Shown here piece after piece: positions 41,024 through 51,080 of a DNA stretch of 64,000 bases. This DNA is from Bacteroidota bacterium (GTDB taxonomy: Bacteria; Bacteroidota; Bacteroidia; Chitinophagales; Saprospiraceae). The stretch is taken from assembly GCA_963169325.1 (NCBI GenBank), contig CAUJEY010000010.1:18499-82498 (forward strand), in the 5' to 3' direction. Position numbers and translations under genes: made by a program. Position 1 is the first letter of the stretch, and each line of letters opens with the position of its first letter. The notes beneath the pieces were generated by a model. The model did no database searches and was not told where the DNA came from. It saw nothing but the letters and a program-made list of their open reading frames with translations.

Positions 41024-42661
41024 TCACGCCATCACCACATCCCCATACATCTCCGCCTTCATCTGGTGTATCTTCTCGCTATGCAAATAGTCCCCGTAGG
41101 TCATATTCTGATCAATCAGGCCGTTCGGCGTAATTTCAATAATGCGGTTGGCTACAGAGTCCAGAATCTGATAGTCGTGTGAGGTGAAAAGGATATTGCC
41201 GGTAAATTCCTGCATACCGTTGTTCAGGGCGGTGATCGATTCCAGATCGAGGTGGTTGGTCGGTTCGTCGAGAATCAGAAAGTTGGCATTGGCGAGCATG
41301 ATTTTAGACATCATACAGCGCACTTTTTCGCCGCCTGACAATACCCCGGAGCGCTTGAACACCTCTTCGCCGGCGAACAACATACGTCCGAGAAATCCTC
41401 GAATAAAACCCTCGTCTTTTTCTTTAGAATATTGGCGCAACCAATCCATCAGGCTCATATCCTGATCCCCGGAGAAAAACACACTGTTATCGTTGGGCAG
41501 GTAATGTGGCGTGATCGTCTGGCCAAATTGAAAGCGGCCTTCATAATCGGTGTCTTCCCCGGCAAGGATATTAAACAAGGCGGTCACTGCCGAAGCGTTG
41601 CGGCTGAGTACGGCGATTTTTTCCCCTTTATTGAAACGTAGATACAAGTTTTTGAACAGGTACTCGCCGCTGTCATTCTTTTTCGACAGGTTTTCAACAT
41701 CCAGAATTACATCTCCGGGCTCGCGCTCGGGTTTGAAAATAATGTACGGGTAGCGGCGGCTGGAAACCTGGATTTCTTCCAGGTTTAATTTTTCCAGGGC
41801 TTTTTTACGGCTGGTCGCCTGTTTTGATTTGGAAGCATTGGCCGAAAAACGGGCGATAAAGTCCATCATTTCCTGGCGTTTTTGCTCCACCTTTTTGTTT
41901 TTATCGGCCATTTGGCGCGACAGCAGCTGGCTGGATTCGTACCAGAACGTATAGTTGCCGGTGTACATCCGGATTTTGCCGAAATCCACGTCTACAACGT
42001 GGGTACATACCATGTCCAAAAAGTGCCGGTCGTGCGAGACCACGATGACGATGTTCTGGTAATCCGCCAGAAAATCGCACAGCCATTCGGTGGTTTCTGC
42101 ATCCAGGTCATTGGTCGGTTCGTCCATGAGCAGAATATCGGGCGCGCCGAACAAGGCCTGGGCCAGCAGCACTTTTACGCGCTCCGAACCATCGAGGTCT
42201 TTCACTAATTTGTAGTGCCGGGATTCGTGGACACCCAGGTTACTGAGCAATTCTGCGGCATCGGTTTCGGCCATCCAGCCGTTCATTTCACCAAATTCCC
42301 CTTCGAGTTCGGCGGCCCGCATGGAGTCCGCTTCGGTCGCATCGGGATTATCGTAAATGGCATTTTTTTCGTTCATGATATCATAGAGCCGCCGGTGGCC
42401 CATGATCACGGTGTCCAACACCGGGTACTCATCAAATGCAAAGTGGTTTTGGCTGAGCACGGCCATCCGCTCGCCGGGGGTTATCTCGATAGAGCCCCGG
42501 GTACTATCTATTTCTCCAGACAGAATTTTCAGAAAAGTAGACTTGCCGGCGCCGTTTGCGCCGATGACGCCGTAACAATTGCCTTTTACAAATTTAAGAT
42601 TGACCTCATCAAAAAGGACCCGCTTGCCGAACTGCAAGGCCAGATTGTTAACTGATAGCAT
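41024..42661 (-). CDS. ABC-F family ATPase (YbiT-like)
   Basis: The 545-residue soluble protein has two ABC domains joined by a basic linker (about 250-320, SRQMADKNKKVEQKRQEMMD) and no membrane segments, as in ribosome-associated ABC-F factors. Domain 1 has an intact Walker A (GANGAGKST) and DILLMDEPTNDLD but an altered signature (LDGSERV). Domain 2 has an altered Walker A (LSRNASAVTALFN) but intact LSGGEKV and LILDEPTNHLD. In the head-to-tail dimer these combine into one complete and one degenerate ATP site. It probably acts in translation. A TACCTTTG box lies about 32 bases upstream. Confidence 0.88.
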   Translation of the reverse strand: MLSVNNLALQFGKRVLFDEVNLKFVKGNCYGVIGANGAGKSTFLKILSGEIDSTRGSIEITPGERMAVLSQNHFAFDEYPVLDTVIMGHRRLYDIMNEKNAIYDNPDATEADSMRAAELEGEFGEMNGWMAETDAAELLSNLGVHESRHYKLVKDLDGSERVKVLLAQALFGAPDILLMDEPTNDLDAETTEWLCDFLADYQNIVIVVSHDRHFLDMVCTHVVDVDFGKIRMYTGNYTFWYESSQLLSRQMADKNKKVEQKRQEMMDFIARFSANASKSKQATSRKKALEKLNLEEIQVSSRRYPYIIFKPEREPGDVILDVENLSKKNDSGEYLFKNLYLRFNKGEKIAVLSRNASAVTALFNILAGEDTDYEGRFQFGQTITPHYLPNDNSVFFSGDQDMSLMDWLRQYSKEKDEGFIRGFLGRMLFAGEEVFKRSGVLSGGEKVRCMMSKIMLANANFLILDEPTNHLDLESITALNNGMQEFTGNILFTSHDYQILDSVANRIIEITPNGLIDQNMTYGDYLHSEKIHQMKAEMYGDVVMA

Positions 42662-42692
42662 CGAAATTGGATATGAAATTTAAAAATGGGCG

Positions 42693-42700
42693 CAAAGGTA
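42693..42700 (-). promoter_or_regulatory. -7 box (TACCTTTG) for the ABC-F gene
   Basis: TACCTTTG followed by CGCCC on the - strand matches TAnnTTTG, about 32 bases upstream of the start at 42661. Confidence 0.42.
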
Positions 42701-42844
42701 CGGGTTTTAAGGGAACCTTGTGGTTTAAAATATTGGCGATGCGACCGGCAAATGCCCCGTCCGTCGAATCCTGCATGCCGCGGTTTCTTAATCCACCTGA
42801 CGTCGCCGTACCTTGGCGTCGTTCTATACCAAATCAGCACGTCC

Positions 42845-45010
42845 ATGAAAAAATATCAACTGCTCTTTTTTGTTCTGCTCGTCGCCACCGTGTTTCTGGA
42901 GGCCCAATCCAATATCACCATGGCCGATGCCATCCTCAAGGGCCGCACGGCACTCGCGCCGGCCAACCTGAAACAGGTGCAATGGGTACCCGGGACCAAC
43001 CAGTTTACGCACGCGCTCAACGGCAAACTTGTACGGACGAACGCCGCCAACGGGAGCACAGACACCCTCGATATACTGACTGCCATCAATACAGACCTGG
43101 AAAAACAAGGCTCGACGCCCTTGGCCGCCATGCCCGCCATTACCTGGCTCGATGACAAAAACCTTTGGTTCAAAACGGAAAAGGGTATTTACACCTACAC
43201 GCTCAACGGCGATTTGAACCGAAAAAACGGATTCCCCGCTGAAGGGGAAAACGCCGATATCCACGAAAAAACATTTAAAGTTGCCTACACCCGCGAGAAG
43301 GGTTTGTGGATCAATATCGGCGGCAAAGATCTGGGCGTAGCCCAAAGCGAAAAAGACGGTATCGTGTACGGCGAGAGCGTACACCGGCAGGAGTTCGGGA
43401 TTTCTAAAGGCACCTTTTGGAGTCCCTCGGGCCGCTATCTGGCTTTTTACCGTATGGACGAAAGTATGGTGACCCCATATCCCATTTACGTGCTCGATTC
43501 CATGCCCGCTCAGGCGCGTTTTGTGCGTTACCCTTATGCCGGCGCTGCGAGTCACCACGTCACCGTGGGCGTATACGACACGCAAAGCGGCCAGAAATGG
43601 TACCTGAACACGGGCGAACCCGCCGAGCAGTTTCTGACCAATGTGGCCTGGTCGTCCGACGACAAATACGTGCTCATCGCCGTCGTCAATCGCGAGCAAA
43701 ACCACCTGTGGCTGCGCCAATACGACGCGGCAACGGGCGCTTTTGTAAAAACACTGTTTGAAGAAAGCAACGACAAGTGGGTGGAGCCCGAACAGCCGGC
43801 GCAATTCGTGCCGGGCAAAAACGACCAGTTCGTGTGGCAAAGCGAGCGCGACGGGTTCAACCATTTATACCTGTACGATCTAAACGGCAAACTGCTCCGC
43901 CGGTTGAGCGAGGGCAAATTCCCCGTCACGACGTTCTACGGGTTTTCCGCCAACGGCGAAACCTGTTTTTACCAAACGGCCGACGAAAGCGGCCTGAACC
44001 GGCACATCTGGGCGGCCAACCTGAAAACCGGCGCAGCCACCCGGCTGAGCGACGAGGAGGGTATGCACAACGCCCTGGTGAACAAAAACGGCGACTGGGT
44101 GATCGACGTATTCAGCAGTGCCGCCACCCCGCGCAATATTTATACGTTTCCGGTGAAAAAACCGGCGGAACGCAAGATCGTGTTCAGCGCGAAAAATCCG
44201 CTGGAGGGCTACGCGATGGGCCAGGTCAAAATGTTCAGCATCCCCTCGCCCGGCGGGCCTGCCCTCAACGCCCGGATGGTGCTGCCCCCGAACTTCGACC
44301 CTGCGAACAAATACCCCGTGCTGGTGTACCTGTACAATGGCCCGCACGCCCAACTCGTGGCCAATACCTGGCTCGGCGCCGCCGAGCTCTGGATGCATCG
44401 TATGGCTCAGCAGGGCTGTATCGTATTCACGGTGGACGGGCGCGGCTCGGCCAATCGCGGTTTCGAGTTTGAAAGCGCCCTGCACCGCCGGATCGGCGAC
44501 GTGGAAATCGAGGATCAACTCGCCGGCGTCCGCTACCTGAAAGACCAACCGTTTGTGGATTCTACCCGCCTGGGGGTGTTCGGCTGGAGTTACGGCGGCT
44601 TTATGACCACTTCGCTCATGACCCGGCCTGAAGCCAAAGGAATTTTCAAATGCGGCGTGGCGGGCGGCCCGGTGATCGACTGGCGGATGTATGAGATCAT
44701 GTACACCGAACGGTACATGGACACGCCCCAGGAAAATCCCGACGGCTATGCCAAAAACAACCTGTTCAACTACATCGACAACCTCGACGGGCGCCTGCTG
44801 ATGATCCATGGCTCTTCCGACGACGTAGTGCTGTGGCAACATTCGCTGCGCTATATCCGGGAATGTGTGAGAAAAGGCAAACAGATCGATTATTTCGTGT
44901 ATCCCGAACATTTGCACAATGTAATGGGCAAAGACCGGGTGCATTTGTTTGAAAAAATAGACCGGTTTTTTCAGGAAAATTTGTTGCGCGCAGAGGATCG
45001 GCGGCCTTGA
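42845..45010 (+). CDS. dipeptidyl-peptidase IV-like S9 family serine peptidase
   Basis: From the ATG at 42845 the product has 721 residues: a signal peptide (YQLLFFVLLVATVFLEAQ), a beta-propeller (about 40-460) including LGVAQSEKDGIVYGESVHRQEFGISKGTFWSP, and a C-terminal alpha/beta hydrolase. The Ser nucleophile is in GWSYGGFM, Asp in HGSSDDVV and His in HLHNVMG. DGRGSANRGFEFE and the propeller YGESVHRQEF Glu-containing segment are as in DPP-IV. It removes dipeptides with Pro or Ala at position 2, probably in the periplasm. The ORF-track start at 42686 adds a non-hydrophobic extension. Confidence 0.92.
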   Translation: MKKYQLLFFVLLVATVFLEAQSNITMADAILKGRTALAPANLKQVQWVPGTNQFTHALNGKLVRTNAANGSTDTLDILTAINTDLEKQGSTPLAAMPAITWLDDKNLWFKTEKGIYTYTLNGDLNRKNGFPAEGENADIHEKTFKVAYTREKGLWINIGGKDLGVAQSEKDGIVYGESVHRQEFGISKGTFWSPSGRYLAFYRMDESMVTPYPIYVLDSMPAQARFVRYPYAGAASHHVTVGVYDTQSGQKWYLNTGEPAEQFLTNVAWSSDDKYVLIAVVNREQNHLWLRQYDAATGAFVKTLFEESNDKWVEPEQPAQFVPGKNDQFVWQSERDGFNHLYLYDLNGKLLRRLSEGKFPVTTFYGFSANGETCFYQTADESGLNRHIWAANLKTGAATRLSDEEGMHNALVNKNGDWVIDVFSSAATPRNIYTFPVKKPAERKIVFSAKNPLEGYAMGQVKMFSIPSPGGPALNARMVLPPNFDPANKYPVLVYLYNGPHAQLVANTWLGAAELWMHRMAQQGCIVFTVDGRGSANRGFEFESALHRRIGDVEIEDQLAGVRYLKDQPFVDSTRLGVFGWSYGGFMTTSLMTRPEAKGIFKCGVAGGPVIDWRMYEIMYTERYMDTPQENPDGYAKNNLFNYIDNLDGRLLMIHGSSDDVVLWQHSLRYIRECVRKGKQIDYFVYPEHLHNVMGKDRVHLFEKIDRFFQENLLRAEDRRP

Positions 45011-45016
45011 AAAGGC

Positions 45017-45099
45017 AAAATGTAAAAGTCAAAAGTCAAAATGTAAAAGGGCATCTTGCGCGGCAACTTTTACATTTTTTATTTTGACTTTTACATTTT
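45017..45099. terminator. 33-bp-arm hairpin of heptanucleotide units between convergent genes
   Basis: The left arm is AAAATGT, AAAAGTC, AAAAGTC, AAAATGT, AAAAG; the right arm is its reverse complement with three mismatches, separated by 17 bases. It starts 7 bases after the peptidase stop and extends over the last codons of gltD, whose final residues KVKM and stop are encoded by repeat units. It is likely a bidirectional terminator or 3'-end stabiliser. Confidence 0.72.
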
Positions 45100-46524
45100 G
45101 ACTTTCATCTGCTCTTCCATCACCGCCGCCGCTTCCCGCCCCTCCGCAATAGCCCACACCACCAGCGATTGCCCGCGCCGGGCATCACCGGCGACAAAAA
45201 CCCGGGGATGGGCAGTCCGGTAGTCTTCCCCCGGAATCAGTCCGCGCTCGTCGGGTAACAAATCCAGTTGCTCCCAGATCGCGCCCGGCGCCACACCCCG
45301 GTATCCGATTGCGATCAGCGCGAGGTCGCAAGGGATTTCGCGTTCGCTGCCCGGTTTTTCCCGGAAAACATATCGGCCGGTAGTAGAATCTTTTTCCCAA
45401 ATCAAATCGGCGACGACCAGCCCTTTTACCCGGCCATCCGGGGCGGATACAAAGGACTTGGTTTGCACTTCCCAGGCGCGCGCGCAGCCTTCTTCGTGCG
45501 AAGAGGAGGTCGTCAGCGTCATGGGCATAAGGGGCCAGGGATCGTAGTCGCTTCGTTCGTCGGCGGGGCGGGGGCGGTATTGCAACTGAGCCACGGAAAG
45601 CGCACCCTGCCGGTTGGCCGTGCCCACGCAGTCGGAGCCGGTGTCGCCGCCGCCGATGACCACCACGTGTTTGCCGGCGGCCAAAATATCGGGCTCCGCA
45701 AACGATTCGCCGGTCACCCGGCGGTTGTTTTGCGTAAGATAATCCATCGCATAATGCACGCCCGGCAACTCGTGTCCGGGAATATTCAAGGCCCGGGGCC
45801 GCGCCGCGCCGATGCACAGCAACACGACATCGTTGTGGCGCAATAGTTCATCCGTTGTAAGATCCAAACCGATCTCGACACCGCATTGAAACACAATACC
45901 CTCCGCCTCCAGGAGGCGAATGCGGCGTTCTACGATCCATTTTTCCAGTTTAAAATCGGGAATGCCATAACGCAGCAAACCACCGGGGTATCTGTCTTTT
46001 TCATAAACAGTTACGGTGTGCCCTTTGCGGTTCAATTCATCCGCCGCGGCTAAACCGGCCGGTCCCGATCCGATCACCGCTACCTTTTTTCCTGAGCGAT
46101 GAACAGGTGGCCGTGGCTGCACCAACCCACGGGCAAAAGCCGTTTCAATAATGGCTTGCTCCACGTGTTCGATGGCTACGGGATCCTGGTTGATGCCCAG
46201 CACACAGGCGTGCTCGCAGGGCGCCGGACAAATCCGGCCGGTGAACTCCGGGAAGTTGTTGGTTTTTGCCAACAACTGATAGGCCAACCCCCAATCTTCG
46301 TGATACACTGCTTCGTTGAAATCGGGGATCAGGTTGCCCAGCGGGCAGCCGTTGTGGCAAAACGGCACGCCGCAGCCCATACAACGGGTCGCCTGTTCGC
46401 GTGTTTGCTCCTGGGTGAAGACTTCGCTGTGTATCACATCCTGGAAATCGAACACCCGTTCTTCCACCGGGCGGTAGGGCGGCGTTTGGCGAGGGTATTT
46501 GAGAAAACCTTTCGGGTCGGACAT
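45091..46524 (-). CDS. gltD: glutamate synthase small (beta) subunit
   Basis: GltD (477 aa) passes electrons from NAD(P)H through FAD and iron-sulfur clusters to GltB. The N-terminal Cys-rich region has CMGCGVPFCHNGCPL and CPAPCEHAC; the FAD site is IGSGPAGLAAADELN; the pyridine-nucleotide site is VVVIGGGDTGSDCVG. Length is normal. It starts 17 bases after gltB on the same strand, so the two form an operon making glutamate from 2-oxoglutarate and glutamine. The C-terminal KVKM comes from the heptamer repeat that forms the terminal hairpin. Confidence 0.94.
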   Translation of the reverse strand: MSDPKGFLKYPRQTPPYRPVEERVFDFQDVIHSEVFTQEQTREQATRCMGCGVPFCHNGCPLGNLIPDFNEAVYHEDWGLAYQLLAKTNNFPEFTGRICPAPCEHACVLGINQDPVAIEHVEQAIIETAFARGLVQPRPPVHRSGKKVAVIGSGPAGLAAADELNRKGHTVTVYEKDRYPGGLLRYGIPDFKLEKWIVERRIRLLEAEGIVFQCGVEIGLDLTTDELLRHNDVVLLCIGAARPRALNIPGHELPGVHYAMDYLTQNNRRVTGESFAEPDILAAGKHVVVIGGGDTGSDCVGTANRQGALSVAQLQYRPRPADERSDYDPWPLMPMTLTTSSSHEEGCARAWEVQTKSFVSAPDGRVKGLVVADLIWEKDSTTGRYVFREKPGSEREIPCDLALIAIGYRGVAPGAIWEQLDLLPDERGLIPGEDYRTAHPRVFVAGDARRGQSLVVWAIAEGREAAAVMEEQMKVKM

Positions 46525-46541
46525 ATTTGGCCAATGATGAA

Positions 46542-49500
46542 TTATAAATGATGAATTTCCAATAAGGCATTTTCGGCATGCGGTTTAGCCTCATTCGCCA
46601 AAGCTTTTTTATACTCCACCGGGATCACCTTAACGAAATGCGCGCAGTGCTGCGCCCAGTCGTGCAAAAACTCCAGGGCCCGTGCGCTGCCGGTAAAATG
46701 AAAATGTTGTCGAATCAAGCGCTGTACCTGCTCCAGGTCTGTTTCTGATAGTGGGTCCAGGTCAATATGGGCTAAATTGCAGCGCTGCGGGAACCGGCCT
46801 TCGGGATCGTACATATAGGCAATACCGCCGGTCATGCCGGCCGCGAAATTGCGCCCCGTTTCCCCAAGCACCACCACCGTGCCGCCGGTCATATACTCGC
46901 AGCCATGATCGCCGATGCCTTCCACTACGGCCGTAGCGCCACTGTTGCGTACCGCAAAACGTTCGCCGGCTTGCCCGCAGATATAGGCTTCGCCGGACGT
47001 CGCGCCAAACAGGGCGACATTGCCGGTTACTATTTGTTCCCATGCTTTAAACCGGGCCTGACGGTCGGGCCAAACGGCCAAACGCGCGCCGGAAAGACCT
47101 TTGCCGAAATAGTCATTCGCTTCGCCTTCCAGCGCCAGTTCCAGTCCTTTTGCCGCAAATGCGCCGAAACTCTGGCCGGCCGAACCACGGAAATGCAACC
47201 GGATACATCCATCAGGCAGCCCCGCAGCCCGCCATTGCCGGCTGATTTTACTCGATAAAATGGTACCAACGGCCCGGTCCGTGTTGTGGATAGGAAGGGC
47301 CGTTTCGTACGGCGAAGCATTGCGGAGCGACTGAGCGGCTAATTCAGCAATTTTATAATCCAGGCGGTTTTTCAAGAGGTGGTCGGAAGGACGGGTATCC
47401 GCCGTTTTTTCCGGTTCGTAATAAACCGGGGTCGTTTCTTTATACAACAAGGCGCTCAGGTCGAGCCGGCGCGCTTTTCCGGCTGGCAGGTCGCTGCGTT
47501 CGCGAAGCATTTCCACCCGGCCCACCATTTCTGTCACTGTGCGGAAACCCAATTCAGCCATAATATGGCGCAGGTCTTCTGCCAGGAAGGTGAAGAAGTT
47601 GATAACATGTTCCGGTTTCCCGCTAAATCGTTGCCGCAAAACGGGGTCCTGGGTGGCGATGCCTACCGGGCAGGTATTCAGGTGGCATTTGCGCATCATG
47701 ATACACCCCTCAGCTACCAGTGCCGCCGTGGCAATGCTCCACTCCTCAGCGCCCAGCAAAGTAGCGACAGCCAGGTCGCGGCCGGTGCGCACCTGACCGT
47801 CGGCTTGCAGCACCACGCGCCGGCGCAGCCCGTTGCGCACGAGTGTCTGGTGCGTTTCGGCCAGGCCCAGTTCCCAGGGCAAACCGGCATGGCGGATGCT
47901 GCTGAGCGGTGAAGCGCCGGTACCGCCGTCGTGCCCGGAAATGAGCAGGGTGTCGGCGCGGGCTTTGGCTACGCCGGCGGCGATGATACCGACACCGGCC
48001 TTAGACACGAGTTTTACGCTGATGCGGGCACGCGGATTGGCACTTTTCAGGTCGAAGATCAGTTGGGCCAGGTCTTCTATAGAGTAAATATCGTGGTGCG
48101 GCGGCGGCGAAATCAGGCCTACTCCCGGTGTGGCGTGGCGTACATGGGCAATCCAGGGGTCAACTTTATGTCCGGGCAATTGGCCGCCTTCGCCGGGTTT
48201 GGCGCCTTGCGCCATTTTAATCTGTAGTTCGTCGGCATTCACCAGATACCAGCTCGTTACCCCGAAACGGCCCGATGCGACCTGCTTGATGGCACTGCGC
48301 GCACTGTCGCCATTGGGCAAGGGGTCGTACCGGCTTTCGTCTTCGCCGCCTTCGCCGCTGTTGCTTTTGGCGCCGATGCGGTTCATGGCTATAGCCAGAT
48401 TGGAATGCGCTTCGTGCGACAACGAACCGAACGACATAGCGCCGGTAGAAAAGCGCCGGAGGATGGCTCCTACCGGCTCCACTTCTTCCAGGGGAATGGG
48501 ATGGCCTTTGCGAAATGTCAGCAAGCCGCGCAGGGTGAGCACGGTTTGGTTTTGGTGATCGATACGTTGCGCGTATTTTTTATAAGTAGAAAAACTACCC
48601 GTTCGAACGGCGTGTTGCAATAGGTGGATCGTTTGCGGATCAAACAGGTGCGCTTCGCCATCGCGTTGCCATTGGTACAGGCCGCCGTGTGGCAGCATAT
48701 CCAACGGGGTTTGGAAGGTAGCCCGATGCCATAAGAGGCATTCCGTGGCAATATCATCGAAGTCGAGGCCGCCAATACGGGAGATGGTGCCGGCAAAGCA
48801 GTGTTTGACAACCGCTTCGCCGATACCCAGGGCTTCGAACAACTGCGCGCCGATATACGATTGCACGGCGGAAACGCCCATTTTGGACAAAATTTTCAAC
48901 AGGCCTTTGTTGCAGGCATAGCGGTATTGCTGGACATATTTTTCTGATGTTGCCGCTCCGGCCTCCTGTTTCAATTGGGCAACAGACTCCAGTGCCAGAT
49001 ATGGGTTCACGGCATTGGCGCCGTATCCGAGCAGGGTGGCTAAATGGTGCGTTTCGCGGGCGTCGCCGGTTTCCACCACGATGGCGGTATGGCTGCGCAG
49101 TCCTGCCCGGCTAAGGTGCTGATGCACGGCGCCGGTGGCCAGCAGCGCCGGGATAGGGGCCTGGCGGGCATCGGCGATCCGGTCGGAAAGGATGAGCAGG
49201 TGACGGCCCTGGCGCACCTGGTCCTCCGCCTCGGCGCAGAGATGATCCAGCGCGGCACGGAGGCGTCCCTTTTGAGCATCTGCCGGAAATACTATATCCA
49301 GCTGAGCCGGCCGGAAATACGGATGCTCCAGATTTTTCAGTTTTGCCAATTCGTTGTTCAACAATACCGGCGATTCCAGGTGGATGCAACGCGGGTGTTC
49401 GGCATACAGATCGAGGGGGTTTTTGGACCCGCCCAACGGACTATAGAGCGACATCACGGCCCGTTCGCGGATGGGGTCGATCGGCGGATTGGTGACCTGT

Positions 49501-51080
49501 GCGAAGTGTTGTTTGAAATAATTGGCTAAGTGTTGCGGCTTTTCCGACAGAATCGCCAGCGGCGTGTCGGCGCCCATGCTGCCTACGGGCTCGTCACCGG
49601 TTTCGGCCATCGGCCGGAGCACCACATTCAGGTCTTCGCGGGTATAGCCGAACAGGCGCTGCCGCTGTTGCAATATTTCAGGCGCCTGACTTTCTGTTGT
49701 TGGGCCGTCCGGCAAATCTTCCAGGCGCCAGGTTTTGCTGTCCAGCCAATCGCGGTAGGGAAACCGCCGGCAGATGGTTTCTTTTACTTCGGTATCGGCT
49801 ACGATGCGGTGTTGATCAAGGTCGGCAATCAGCATTTTCCCCGGTTGTAAACGGCCCTTGGCAATCACTTTTCGTTGTGCAACCGGCAGTGCACCGGCTT
49901 CCGAAGCGGCGATCAGTGTGCCGTCGTCGAGCAAACAATACCGCGCCGGGCGAAGGCCGTTGCGGTCGAGTAAGGCGCCTACCAGTGTCCCGTCGGTAAA
50001 ACAAATAGAAGCCGGGCCGTCCCAGGGTTCCATCAGCAGGGCATGGTATTGGTAGAAGGCGCGTTTGTAATCGTCCATAGTCTCATCGTGCTGCCAGGCT
50101 TCCGGTATCATCATCATCAGCGCATGCGGCAGCGAGCGACCCGCCAGGTGCAGGAATTCGAGGACATTGTCGAACACCGCGCTGTCCGACAAACCTTTGC
50201 CGCAGATCGGTTTCAGTTTTTCCAGTTCTTCCGGCGTAAAAAAGGCACTTTGCAGACGCGATTCGCGGGCTTCCCACCATTGTACATTACCCTGAATGGT
50301 ATTGATTTCGCCGTTGTGCGCGATATAGCGGAATGGCTGGGCCAGTTTCCATTTGGGAACGGTGTTCGTGGAAAAACGCGAATGGATCACCGCGACGGCC
50401 GAAGCAAAATCGGGGTGCTGCAGGTCGGGGAAATAATCGCGCACCTGCGTGGCGGTGAGTTGACCTTTGTATATCATCGTGGAACCGGAGAGGGACACGA
50501 TGTAAAAATCATCGGCAGCCTGCGGCAGGGCCCGGTAAATGTTGTGGTGGGCGAATTTGCGCAACACATACAGGCGCCGCTCCAGGGATTTGCGCTCCAT
50601 GGCCAGGCGGGGCCTGACGAAGACTTGTTCCATGCAGGGTTCGGTGGAGCGCGCCGAAGCACCAATCCGGCTGTTGTCGGTGGGCACCAAACGATACCCC
50701 AGCAGGTCGAAGCCCAGTTCGTCGATGTAATCGTCGAGCAACTGGCGGCAGGCCGCACGCAGCGCCGTATCGCGCGGGAAAAAGATCATTCCGCCGCCGT
50801 AAGCGCCTGGCACCGGCAAGTGTAAATCGCCACGAGCCGTTTGGCCGACTAAAAAATCATGTGGAATTTGCAGCAAAATGCCGGCGCCGTCGCCGGTGTT
50901 CTCTTCACAGCCGGTAGCGCCCCGGTGGTGCATATTGGCCAACATGGTCAGCGCATCTTCCACCAAACGGTGGCTCCGAATGCCATTCAGATTGGCGATA
51001 AAACCTGTTCCGCAGGCATCGGATTCGAGTTGGGGAACGTACAAGCCCTTTTGATCGGGTTCGGGGGATTCGTGAAGCAT
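46542..51080 (-). CDS. gltB: glutamate synthase large (alpha) subunit
   Basis: GltB (1512 aa) contains the glutamine amidotransferase domain, the FMN synthase barrel and the C-terminal GXGXG beta-helix. The nucleophile Cys is at residue 23 in ESDACGTGFIANLNG, so a 22-residue propeptide is expected to be removed. The synthase domain has GQLPGHKVDPWIAHVRH, the 3Fe-4S site CIMMRKCHLNTCPVGIATQ, and GHDGGTGASPLSSIRHAG; the last domain contains GGTVVVLGETGRNFAAGMTGG. It is first in the gltB-gltD operon. A distant TATTTTTG box may be its promoter, leaving a leader of about 170 bases. Confidence 0.96.
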   Translation of the reverse strand: MLHESPEPDQKGLYVPQLESDACGTGFIANLNGIRSHRLVEDALTMLANMHHRGATGCEENTGDGAGILLQIPHDFLVGQTARGDLHLPVPGAYGGGMIFFPRDTALRAACRQLLDDYIDELGFDLLGYRLVPTDNSRIGASARSTEPCMEQVFVRPRLAMERKSLERRLYVLRKFAHHNIYRALPQAADDFYIVSLSGSTMIYKGQLTATQVRDYFPDLQHPDFASAVAVIHSRFSTNTVPKWKLAQPFRYIAHNGEINTIQGNVQWWEARESRLQSAFFTPEELEKLKPICGKGLSDSAVFDNVLEFLHLAGRSLPHALMMMIPEAWQHDETMDDYKRAFYQYHALLMEPWDGPASICFTDGTLVGALLDRNGLRPARYCLLDDGTLIAASEAGALPVAQRKVIAKGRLQPGKMLIADLDQHRIVADTEVKETICRRFPYRDWLDSKTWRLEDLPDGPTTESQAPEILQQRQRLFGYTREDLNVVLRPMAETGDEPVGSMGADTPLAILSEKPQHLANYFKQHFAQVTNPPIDPIRERAVMSLYSPLGGSKNPLDLYAEHPRCIHLESPVLLNNELAKLKNLEHPYFRPAQLDIVFPADAQKGRLRAALDHLCAEAEDQVRQGRHLLILSDRIADARQAPIPALLATGAVHQHLSRAGLRSHTAIVVETGDARETHHLATLLGYGANAVNPYLALESVAQLKQEAGAATSEKYVQQYRYACNKGLLKILSKMGVSAVQSYIGAQLFEALGIGEAVVKHCFAGTISRIGGLDFDDIATECLLWHRATFQTPLDMLPHGGLYQWQRDGEAHLFDPQTIHLLQHAVRTGSFSTYKKYAQRIDHQNQTVLTLRGLLTFRKGHPIPLEEVEPVGAILRRFSTGAMSFGSLSHEAHSNLAIAMNRIGAKSNSGEGGEDESRYDPLPNGDSARSAIKQVASGRFGVTSWYLVNADELQIKMAQGAKPGEGGQLPGHKVDPWIAHVRHATPGVGLISPPPHHDIYSIEDLAQLIFDLKSANPRARISVKLVSKAGVGIIAAGVAKARADTLLISGHDGGTGASPLSSIRHAGLPWELGLAETHQTLVRNGLRRRVVLQADGQVRTGRDLAVATLLGAEEWSIATAALVAEGCIMMRKCHLNTCPVGIATQDPVLRQRFSGKPEHVINFFTFLAEDLRHIMAELGFRTVTEMVGRVEMLRERSDLPAGKARRLDLSALLYKETTPVYYEPEKTADTRPSDHLLKNRLDYKIAELAAQSLRNASPYETALPIHNTDRAVGTILSSKISRQWRAAGLPDGCIRLHFRGSAGQSFGAFAAKGLELALEGEANDYFGKGLSGARLAVWPDRQARFKAWEQIVTGNVALFGATSGEAYICGQAGERFAVRNSGATAVVEGIGDHGCEYMTGGTVVVLGETGRNFAAGMTGGIAYMYDPEGRFPQRCNLAHIDLDPLSETDLEQVQRLIRQHFHFTGSARALEFLHDWAQHCAHFVKVIPVEYKKALANEAKPHAENALLEIHHL

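Noticed and set aside
42824-43864. 346-codon - strand ORF
   Set aside because: Antisense shadow of the S9 peptidase propeller.
43880-44944. 354-codon - strand ORF
   Set aside because: Antisense shadow of the S9 peptidase gene.
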